From: Alligator mississippiensis
Lineage: Eukaryota; Chordata; Crocodylia; Alligatoridae
Reading direction: 5' to 3'
Assembly (NCBI RefSeq): GCF_030867095.1
Contig: NC_081827.1
Coordinates: 21,643,001 to 21,707,000 of the forward strand
DNA: 64,000 nt
Shown: piece after piece, positions 54,801-64,000 of the stretch
How the letters are laid out: every line of letters starts with the position of its first letter
Numbering within the stretch: the stretch's first letter is position 1
The notes under the pieces: generated by a model
The model's input: the letters and a program-made list of their open reading frames with translations, nothing else
Database searches by the model: none
What the model was told of the DNA's origin: nothing
Translations under genes and position numbers: made by a program

Positions 54801-57689
54801 CGTATAGAAACACAAGTAACACAAGCAGCACACTGACAGAATTACCAAGACCCTAGAAACGTATCCGTAATAAATGAGCACACCCCAAAGTAATGAGCAA
54901 ATCTGGTAACACAAGTGAGGTGCAAAGTACCAAAGGATCATTCAAGTACAGCTGGTGATCTATGTGTGGTCCTTGGTATTTATTTACAGCAAACAAAATA
55001 ATCATTATTTATAGTTTTGGAAAAGTTTCCACTGGGCATCTGTGCTTTGATTAAACTTCCATTTGAATTGTCTAAGCAGTCTTGTAAAACAAAAAGAAAA
55101 ACAAGTTCTTCCTAGCGCTGAATTATAAAACTCGGTCTTCAAATTGAAAAAAAACCCCAACAATATGTCTCCCTATCTCTAATTAACCCAGTATTCACGG
55201 TGTCATATTATACAATAACAATTTGTACACATAAGGAAATCAGAGACATCCAATGATTATCCGCGTATCAGTAAATTGCCACTTTACATTGGTACATGTT
55301 GCTATGGAGCCAGATAATCTCTACTTCTTTATTCACAATTGTTGGTGGCAATAGAGAGAGAAGGAAAAGAACAACACACTAGGATGTGTGCATACCTCTT
55401 TGCTCTGCCTGCACATGGGTTGTTTCTGTCAACTCCCAGAGTGTTGCCAATATGCTTTCATAGTATATGCATGTGTGTGCGTGGATTGTGCATGTATTAG
55501 ACAATAGTCTAGTAACAACAGATGTGTCATAATTGTGACTGAACTGATAACATTTCCTGGCAAAACATTGCTTTTATGTAATGGTGATTTGCATCATAAT
55601 TCAAGACTCAATCCTCAGTTCGACTGTACTCCTGCCATGGGCTTTAACAGAAACAGGATTTAGGATTGTGTCCACAGCTAGAGAAATATGTTGTTGATTG
55701 ATGTTTGATGATTTGGGAAATTAAAGCTAGATTTAGCTGCTGCACATAGCATGATACAGTCTGTGGAATTCACTACCATGGAAGGTCAGAGTCGAATACC
55801 CTTACTGTACTTGAGAAAAGGATGCATAACTTTGGTGGCCGGAAATAACCTCGGCCATTGTGCTTGTTCATATTATCCCCGCTCTTGAAACCAAGACAGT
55901 GGTTTAAAGGTTTTCTTTATTGCTATCTACTAATTTCCCCAGGACTTCTACAAAGGCAGAACTCTCACCGCAGCCATCCCTAGGCTCTAGTCAACCTCCC
56001 AAACCTTCCTCCTGTCCTCCTCAGACTGTGCCACAAAGTGAAGTGTGTTAATGAACTTGAAAAGAAAAGAAGAGATGATGAGACAAGATGAGACAAGACA
56101 AGGTGAGAGACCAATCAATGAAAACAGGGCTGGGCTTAGGGCAGGGCAAATAGCGCAGTTGCCCTGGGCCCCTACTTTGTGTGGGGTCACATGCATTGGA
56201 GATAATCCTGAATATTCACTTTCAAACTATAAGGCATATTAACTATCATATTTAAAGATTTCATAGCTTAACTAATTCATTAAAATATGTGTGTACATGA
56301 AGTGCTGTTTAATGTACATGTATTTATTTTGTGGTATTTCTTCATGACAGCAATACATCATCCCAGCATTTAATATTGCATACTAAAGGAGTGCCTTGTT
56401 TGACTTCTGGCCTGGGCCCCACAGTTTATAAGGCCCCTGAATGAGGAGAATGAGGGCTGGCCACTCTCTGATCTTCTCCAGCAAGTTGCTCTCGACTGGT
56501 GTGACCTTGTGATGTTTTCAGGTGGGGCACAGTATACAGTAGGACTCAGATTCCTCATTGGATTAGGTTTCTTTCCCTCATGCAAAGGCAAAACTACCCA
56601 GAGGTATATAGAGCCACAGAAAACAGCTGTACAGGGCCACTGAAGTGTTCTTGCTGATCAGAGAAGCAACACTCTTTGATAAAAAAGCTACAGCAAAAAA
56701 CTGGGTGGCTTATTAACTTTGCAACCTGCTGTTAATTAAGTGGGTTGCTATCCATCTCTATATGAAAAAAAACTGGTTTATGCTACAGGAAGTCTTTTGT
56801 ATTTACATAACATCTTTCATCCAGGGATCTCAAAGCATCGTACAAACCTCCATTCATTGTTTTTGCAGGATTCATTAATTAAATCGGCACACCTGAGAAA
56901 ACAATGCTCATGTATTGACCACTACTTCTCATTTTCTGAAATCATATTGGGAATTATGTATAGGAAGAAGGCTTGTCTATGGTTTTTAAAAGCCATCTTC
57001 ATCAGGACTTAGCAGTATGAGTATGTTTAGAGTTTGCATAAATCGCCGTCAGTGCTGCAGTGAAGGTTTTGCTACATATAGCTTCTAACTGTTAAACAAA
57101 GTGTTGGGCTTGAAACAGTTCCTGCATTTGCCTTGTGTTCTTTTCTTGTGGTGCAGTCTGGAAGTACATGATATAAATTGTACTGCTGAGCTGCAAAAAT
57201 GAAAGCAAAGGGAGCTGCAATATTTCTGCGCGGCTGAAATCCTGACACAGAGTTCAGTATGAGACCACTGCTTGTTCTTCACAAAGTGCTTTTGATTCTT
57301 CCTGGTGTATTTTGCTGAGTGCCAAGGGGGAGTGAAGGAGTGATGTGCACAGATAGAACGATTCTTTCTTTACAAAAATTGCTTTCCAAAAAAACCAAAC
57401 AAACCAAACAAACCCAAGATCTTATGCATCTTATATCACACACTTTGAGGTTTTATGGGTCCTCAATGTACTTTAATTTAAAGGTAGGAGAAACCTTTCA
57501 GACAACAACTAGAGGAACCCTCAATACAGAGCTTCTCATTTTGGAAAAGGAGAGTATTATACTTTTTTAACTTAGAAGTGACATACACGTTGGATCAGAT
57601 AATAGGGCAAATATTATGACAACAGGCCATTCTTTATTTTACTTGAACACTGGGCAACTATCATTGTGTTTTTGATTTACATAGGATCA
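54801..57689. other. Intergenic; one possible old DNA-repeat at 56125-56435
   Basis: About 2.9 kb without a gene. 56127-56180 ('ctgggcttagggcagggcaa', 'agttgccctgggcccc') and 56400-56435 ('ggcctgggccccacagttta', 'taaggcccctgaat') recall a GC-rich reptile DNA repeat. The rest is AT-rich and unrecognised. Confidence 0.4.
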
Positions 57690-57930
57690 TGGAAAACAAA
57701 GGAATCATACATTAGGAAAAACTCCTTCACAGTTAGGGTGCCCAGACTGTGCAATAAGCTTCCTCCAGAGGTGGTGCAATCACCTACCCTGGAAATCTTC
57801 AAGAGGAGACTAGATCGTCACCTTGCTGGGGTCACCTGACCCCAGTTGTCTTTCCTGCTTGGTGCAGGTTGCTGGACCCAATGTTCTTCTGAGGTCCCTT
57901 CTGGCCTTACCATCTATGAATCTATGGGCA
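57690..57930 (+). mobile_element. CR1 LINE 3' end
   Basis: 'aggaaaaactccttcacagt' starts the ORF2 end (F/KLF..T block); 'tgcaataagcttcctccaga' plus 'ggtggtg', 'gaggtcccttctggccttac' and 'atctatgaatctatg' complete it. This is a different CR1 subfamily from the one at 4.9 kb, with 'ttgctggacccaatgttctt' in place of 'gactagatgacctc'. Confidence 0.85.
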
Positions 57931-59350
57931 AATCCAGGATTTTAAAAAGAGAGCATACAGAAGCAGTGACTGGCACCCATTGGGCAGATCATGCAGTGGG
58001 AGCAGCAGGTACAGACTTTTTTTAAGTCCTCAAATCAATTAAGGTCCCTTTCCGTGCCCCTGCTCACAGTACCCCTCCTTTCTTGTCTGTGCTCATGCCA
58101 CATCTCCTCCCCCACTTGCCCTCTCCACTCAGCATAGGAAGGGACCCGCTACCTCTGCTGTCTCAGTCACTCTTGCCCTGCTCCAGCCAGGGCTGCATGG
58201 GCAGCTGTACAGAGAGCTGTTTCCTTTCCTTGCCTCTGCTTCTGGCCAGCTGGGGAACACTGGAGGGGCTATGGGTCAGGGAGAGCAAACCCATCTACTG
58301 CTAAGGTTGCCACTGGAGCAGAGCAGCAGCATCCCTGGAGCATCCCCGACTCCAGACAACCATAAACTGCTGCAGCGGGCAGGAGAGGAGGTGTTCCTGT
58401 GCACAAAGGGCAGTCCACTGGAGATAGGACATGAGATTAGCAAGTGAAGAATACTTTTTTTTCTATTTAAAGCTACAAAGAAAAGCAATATGAAACACAA
58501 AACCTTGGGATAGCAGAGGGTTCCACTTCCCACCCAGACCCTACACAACCTGCCTATGCCTTAAATAGACTGTTGAGCCACATTGCCCTGCTATAGTTTG
58601 AAAAGGAATCGAGTCCAAGGATTTTCCAGGTATATAGGAAATATAGACACACTGAGATGATGCAGCCTTCTCCATTAAGCCCCCACCACATGACAGTGCG
58701 ATGAGTTATAATCCTGTCCTCCCCAGCTACTCCCACCCCCTTATAAGGCAAGATGTAGGTTCAGTTCACAGTGGTACCCATTAATCTGATATCATCTTGA
58801 CAGGTTCTTTCTCTGTCAAAATTTCCCATCTAGAAAATGCACTTTCTTCCCCCCCCATCATTTTTCTGCCTTCTCCATTTAGACTGCAAATGCTAGAAGT
58901 GGAGGCGCTCTCTCTTATTATGTTTGTCCAGCCTCTGCTGTAACAGTGTTTCAGTGGGACCTCAAAGTGCTATTGTCAAACAAATAATAAATAATAGAAC
59001 TACTGAAAATAAAGAAAGTTGCTTGTTCAAGTTTCTCATTCAGTGTTTCAAAGTATAAGCCAAGCAGAGAAAAAATAATTATTTCCTTCTTGAAACAGTG
59101 AGAAAGAAACAGGGAAAATGCATTGGTTTTGGTGGCAAAACCCTTCCAAATAGCAACGTGTAGGGGGGAGGGCTGGTATTCTCCAAACCCTCTTCCAACC
59201 TTTGAGACTCCAAATATTCAGCAAATGCCACCTTCCTCTTGGCTATTCTTGGTTTTTCTCTTTGGTTTAGATCATGAGAGGTTATTAGCCTCCTTGAACA
59301 CTCACTGGAAGCTGTCAGGGTGCCAGTTTAAAAATGTTCCAACAGGTGGA
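57931..59350. other. Intergenic, no gene recognised
   Basis: 57950-58560 is GC-richer with compositional ORFs; the remainder is AT-rich. No repeat family recognised. Confidence 0.45.
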
Positions 59351-61167
59351 TGTTGTAGTGTTGTAATTTAAAGACGCTCCCTCCCTAAAAGCACTGAGTA
59401 AGTTGGTAATTGGGAAATGGTCCTTCAATTCAATTAAGTAGCTAGTTAGAGAAACCAAAGGACTGCAGAAGTTGCCTACTGTTCCACATATAAAGTTTGT
59501 TGTTAGGTCAGTGTATGAACGCTGCATGGTGTCAGAGGCAGCAAGTGACAAAGGACTACAAAGAATTTGAGATCCAAACTGAAGTAGCTGGAAACAGAGC
59601 AAAAGGAACAACACAGCCATGAGGAGGAACAGGGGCCACTGTAAGTGATCTGCACAGTTTCAGTCTTAGTTAAATGACAGTTAGTCACTGAAGATTTATA
59701 ATCTTCACCCACCTTTCTGATGTCAGGCAATACAGCAGAGAACTGGAGAGCATTCAGACAGAGGTGTGAGTGGTACCAAGCAGGTAAAAGAGCAGAAGAA
59801 AAAAAATGACATCATCAAATCCTTAATCTTCTAGTATATTGTGGGGGGACAAAGCACGAGCTGTTTATTATCCCTTCACCTTTGAAAAAGGCCAAAATAT
59901 GCAGGTACGTGTCACGCTGTCCCAATTTGAGGAGTACTGTATGCCAAAAAAGAGCGAGATCTTAAAAAGATACAGAATTTTTATGTTAAGACACAACAGA
60001 GAAAAAAAAAAGTATAGATCATTATGTTACCGAACTGAAGAGACCGAGTAAGAATTGCGCTTTTGGGAACTTGACAGACTCTGGTTAGAGATAGGATTAT
60101 CAATGGCATGGTAGACACAACATTACAAGAAAGGCTAGTGCATTAGGGAGATTTGTCCCTAGAAAAGGCTATCCAAATGTGCAGGGCAGCAGAAGCTGTG
60201 CTTTCCCAGACTGCAGCGCTAAATACACCAAGAGGAGCTGTCCGTGTGGTAGGCATGAAAGAAGATGCCCAGAAAAAACCCACTCACAAGGTGGAATTTT
60301 CCACAGGTAAGCCATTTCACCGAGTGGAAACTTCCACCAGTAAGAATACTACGGGAGAGAGGGTAAATAAGCAGATGTGTGCCAAGTGTAGTAACATGGC
60401 TCAAATGTTGTGTTGCATTTAGAAAGCTGTTTTAAGTGTAACAAAAGGAACCATTTTGCCAGGTGCTGCAGCTCCTAAACACAAAAATGTCAAGTGCATA
60501 CTGTTGACAACATACCAAGAGAATTTTATATAGATATGGTAGAGTCAAGCAAAATCCCCATGGGAGACTGGATTTTACCTGTGGAAGTACAAGGAACAAT
60601 GGTTTCATTTACAGTGGACACTGGAGTTCAGATGAATATTTTACCAGTGTATGAATATAGAAAATTAAAACAGATCAAAAGTGAGTTCAACAAACATCAG
60701 AATATCTGGTTATTCAGGAATAAGTATACCAGTGAAAGAGATGCACTGTCAGCTTCCGACTTAAAAAAAAATGACAAAAACTGAATCTGATACTTCGTTG
60801 GTCTGATAAGGAAGTGAAACCTCCTGAATGACTCATGGGGACTTGTTAGGGGTTTCAGAAAAGGGGGAATAGGAATTGAATGGTAAAGACTCACTCCAGA
60901 GTAAAGTGCTGATAATCTCTCCTTTGTAGATGGGTGTTATCTGATTTTTGTATTAATTGATTTGTGTATTTTTTGTTAAGAGGGAAGATGCAGTGATAGA
61001 AGTTGTAATTTAAAGATACTTCCTAACAGAGGAGACTGAAGCAGTCAGTAATTGGGAGATAGTAACTCCCTACTTAACTGAGGGACCAAGAGAGACCAAG
61101 GAATTGTAGAGATTGCCTATAGATTGACAATAAAGTTATTTGTTTTTAGTGCATCTTATTCATTGTA
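59351..61167 (+). mobile_element. Short Ty3/Gypsy-like fossil with both LTRs
   Basis: Two related LTRs of about 175 bp (59351-59526 and 60990-61167) share 'gttgtaatttaaaga', 'gtaattggga', 'gagatt/gaagttgccta' and an 'ataaagtt' near the end. A primer-binding-site-like TGGTGTCAGAGGCAGC follows the left LTR at 59527. A purine tract 'aagagggaaga' precedes the right LTR. Internal parts: gag (from about 59880), with PKKSEILKRYRIFMLR and LEKAIQMCRAAEA, a zinc-knuckle-like CFKCNKRNHFARCC near 60435, and an aspartic-protease-like segment with VSFTVDTGVQMNILPV at about 60600-60650. Reverse transcriptase and integrase were not seen, so most of pol is missing. It is broken, with several breaks. LTR divergence indicates considerable age. 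Confidence 0.8.
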
Positions 61168-61569
61168 TACTGGTATTGTTGAACCTGGTGACTGATCACT
61201 ACTAACAGAACTTTGCATTTCCAAATAACCATTGTACTTCTCCCTCAATGTGAGTCTTTTTTTGCTTGGTTCTGAATGGGTTTCTTGGTTCTTTCTTCAG
61301 TGTTGTTAGTTGTCCTCCTACAAGCTCTATGGCTCACTCTCCCTCTGGCCAGGAATCTGGTGCCAGTAATAAAAATGTATATTAGCCATAACTCCATTCA
61401 AGTCAATGGGATTTCTCCTGATGGACAGCAATGTAAGCCCTGGGACCTGAAGCTCTAGAGGGTCAGGAGTTCTGCTTTCCTCTGTTAAACAGCAGAAGAA
61501 TGGCCATAGAGTGCTTTCCTTCAGTCAAGTGATGTACCAAAACTAACAGAAAAAATAATCTCTCCTTTA
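61168..61569. other. Intergenic; ancient repeat-like motif at 61380-61440
   Basis: 'agccataactccattcaagt' and 'caatgggatttctcctgatg' resemble the amniote stretch 'actccattgaagtcaatgga' plus 'gttactcctgattta'. No gene. Confidence 0.4.
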
Positions 61570-61830
61570 GGGGAAATACCAAGTGTATTAGTGACCATCA
61601 AGTGCATTAGTGTCCCCACACTGAAAATGGCAGCAGAGCGATTTGAACTAAAGTTTGTCGAATGAGCTTTAGTTTAAAGCGCACCGCCGCCACTCTTCAG
61701 CACCGGGGCACTGATACACATAATGCTGGAGGCTGCTGCAGTGCATTAATTTCCACAGTTAATCGAGTCTGTTCTGATGCACTGCAATTACACCCATCAG
61801 AGCAGGCTCCCTGCACGTGTATAGGAGCCC
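61570..61830. mobile_element. MITE of the second family (copy 4)
   Basis: Blocks: 'gtgtccccacactgaaaatg' plus 'gcagcag', 'gagctttagtttaaagcgca', 'ggggcactgatacacataat', 'cagttaatcgagtctgttct', 'gatgcactgcaattacaccc', with the end (reverse complement) GGGCTCCTATACACGTGCAG. Same order as the copy at 49.6 kb. Confidence 0.65.
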
Positions 61831-64000
61831 ATGAAGTATACAAAGAAATGGCATGATGCAGTGCTGTTCATCATTTCCCTCCTGTGGAGGGATCTAGTGT
61901 GACACAGCCCTTCCCTGAGGGTGTTGCAAAGGCATATACCATGCCAGGGGATTGCTGCAAGGTGTTCTGTAAGAATAGCGCTCCCTAGTGCAGAAGTGCT
62001 CATTGCAGTTACATCCAGGTCTAGAGCGCAGCCTGCTCACCAATATGGCTGTGGAGTTGTGGACTGGTATTTCATAAGCAGTGTCCTCAACATAATGGAA
62101 AGTAATGCAGAAGCTTAGAAGACTTCCTTCATGTCTGCAGGGAATGGCAGTCATGCAGAATTACTTTCCATTCATTTTGAAAAGGGGGCAGTTGACACCC
62201 CCGGGTTTTTAAAGAAAAGTAGGTTGTACATTTTTTCCTTCTTCAACTTTCACTCTGCTGCTTGTTCCCCTAGGCTATCAGCTCAGCTGGGAAGCAATTG
62301 TATGCCTAGATTTTTTTTGTATGGTACCCAACATTTGGGTTGCTAATATACATTAGCAACAACTGCGGTGAATAACAACAAGAGTTTTTCTTCACATCAT
62401 AAGAATTTTCTTAAGACATCCAAACTTGTTTTCCCAAGAGCTAGGAGAAAAGCTTATAAATGTTGTTTTCAAATGAAAGGTTTACAGGTATGTTAACTGT
62501 TGTGTATCTTAAGGGTCTGATGTCAAAAGAAATTTTGGCATTAACTTGGGGCAGAATGGGAACCACAGTGACGTTTTTGTGACTAACTGCATTTTAAAGT
62601 GCAATTCCATATTCACTGCAGAGTATTTCATTAGGATACTCTTAGCAAAGCTAGCACAGCTGATTTCACCTGCATTGGCTTGCTCCATGCCACTGGAGAT
62701 TTACTCCTCCTTAAATAGAGCAGGAATAATGGATTGGTTGTTTACTGTATTAACAGTGCTCTTAATATAGGGTAATGTGGTTCAGTCCTAGCAGGGCCAT
62801 GTTTTCTGCTTTATGCCTTCATAAAACATTTGAGTGTAGTAATCTACTATGTTTTCCATCAGTTTTATGGATGACTAATTTTCACATAAGGCACCACCTC
62901 ATGCTTCAATCAGCTGTATATACACACACACTTCAATCAAGGTAAGTTAGGCATGGAGCAAAATTCCCTTCACCACAAAATATCCTCAGATGTATTTTAT
63001 ACACAAAGTTAACAACATGTTACTGTAAGAGTTGCTCTCACTGAGTTGTTTTTAATCTTCAGTGTATCACTCTGAATTTGCGTAGGCCTCCAACTAGAAA
63101 CAAAAAAAAAAAAGGACATCCACCAAATGCCAGTGTGATGATTTATTTACATGAAGGACAAGGAATGTGACTCTTCAATTAAAGCCATTCCCCAAAGAGC
63201 TACATGATTTCCCTAGCTCATTTACTAGGAATGTGCAGTCTTTTTGGTCATAACCTCCTCCAGATTTAGGGAATGCAAGAAGCAGACTGTAATTTTGTTG
63301 CTCTGGTCTCCTCACATATATGTGATTTATTAAAGTATAAAGCAGTGTGGGCTGACCTAAAGTTCCTTCTCAAAGCCTGGGTCTTTGCTTTCAATGTGAT
63401 TTAAACCACTGACATCACTGAAGCAAAAACTCATTTATATTGGCATAAGTGAGATCTCAGTCTGCTCCTAGACCTGTGAATTAATGACAGAAGACCTGTC
63501 TTACCCTCTCTCTTGAACATACAACTGGTCAAAAAAAACCCTCTAACAAAAGGAGATTTTTGCATTTAAATTTTTTTCTCCATTAATAAATGGTTTCCAG
63601 TCATCTCTAATTACAGCTGTAGTCTGATTAACCTAATTTAACTGTACTGTACCTATACTCAAGACCAATAGTGCAAGAGGAGAATCAAACCCAAGATATG
63701 CTTTCATTCCTCATAAATCTCAATTGACCCAATGGCTTTGGTGAGACTGAGACTATAATTTGGCCTAAAACCCTCATTCTCCAGTTAATAAGCAGCTATA
63801 GGACATGGAAAAATCCTTCTTCTCCCTATATTTCTCTCCAGTGACACTTGCAAAATGCATGGGAGACCAAGTCAGCCACCTTGACCTTGGACAGTAGAAA
63901 TGAAAGACTCCAGCTGGAAGAAATTGTGCAAGCTGAACTATAAAATGGATCAAACATAAATCCTACAAAATCAAACTCTGGTCACAGGGAAGTGCTTTTA
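61831..64000. other. Intergenic, no gene recognised
   Basis: A possible ancient repeat at 63405-63475 ('aactcatttatattggcata' plus 'agtgagatctcagtctg'). Short AC run near 62922 and an A12 near 63100. ORFs show no domain. Confidence 0.45.

Overview
The window looks like intergenic DNA from a large amniote genome, most likely a crocodilian. I could not find one host protein-coding exon I would defend. The evidence for an amniote is: CR1/L3 LINE copies whose 3' ends carry the typical 'gacctcctgaggtcccttcc' tail, MIR/CORE-type and tRNA-headed SINE remnants, an L2-type reverse transcriptase fragment, a pogo/Tigger transposon, hAT and PIF/Harbinger-like non-autonomous elements, Ty3/Gypsy fossils and LTR-like blocks. 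Several short elements with TCTACA(C)ATG ends and 'tactgcacagta' motifs resemble the crocodilian 'Chompy' MITEs as I remember them. That is the main reason for preferring a crocodilian over a turtle or bird, and it is an inference.

Layout. 1-1.2 kb: decayed non-LTR reverse transcriptase (minus) and a CR1 scrap. 2.2-3.0 kb: LTR-like block with a short MITE beside it. 4.9-5.3 kb: CR1 3' end. 9.0-13.3 kb: nearly complete but decayed CR1 (5' UTR, ORF1 with esterase-like region, ORF2 endonuclease and RT), interrupted by a GC-rich hAT-like insert and a reversed CR1 tail. 14.5-14.9 kb: hAT-like element. 16.3-17.7 kb: second CR1 in the opposite orientation, without the esterase region and the 3' half. 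18.8-20.5 kb: minisatellite and a Ty3/Gypsy gag fossil. 20.84-21.02 kb: an intact-looking tRNA-Cys(GCA) body joined to a CR1-type 3' tail, with a partial duplication of its 5' end. 24.7-25.9 kb: cluster of Chompy-like MITEs. 27.56-28.92 kb: hAT element with a perfect 8-bp target duplication, itself split by a probable solo LTR. 29.3-29.9 kb: another hAT-like element. 33.3-33.9 kb: MITE. 38.0-38.6 kb: alternating palindromes. 39.5-39.8 kb: LINE C-terminal zinc-finger scrap. 40.1-42.3 kb: full-length Tigger/pogo element with decayed transposase. 43.4-44.1 kb: hAT-like element. 45.2-45.8 kb: L2 RT. 46.16-46.74 kb: Harbinger-like MITE with TTA duplication and an internal hairpin. 47.4-51.4 kb and 61.6-61.8 kb: copies of a second MITE family. 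51.5-51.9 and 57.7-57.9 kb: CR1/L3 tails. 53.4-54.8 kb: possible LTR fossil. 59.35-61.17 kb: short Ty3/Gypsy fossil with both LTRs.

There is no operon-like or pathway organisation. The 'genes' here are those of mobile elements, nearly all broken. The only gene-like unit without visible damage is the tRNA-Cys body. Non-repetitive stretches between the elements are AT-rich and show no convincing ORF, splice structure or codon bias. A few could be conserved non-coding DNA, which only alignment with other amniotes can decide. I did not find a convincing new biological system. The most unusual items are the tRNA-Cys/CR1 composite, the nested hAT/LTR insertion, the palindrome array at 38 kb and the MITE families.
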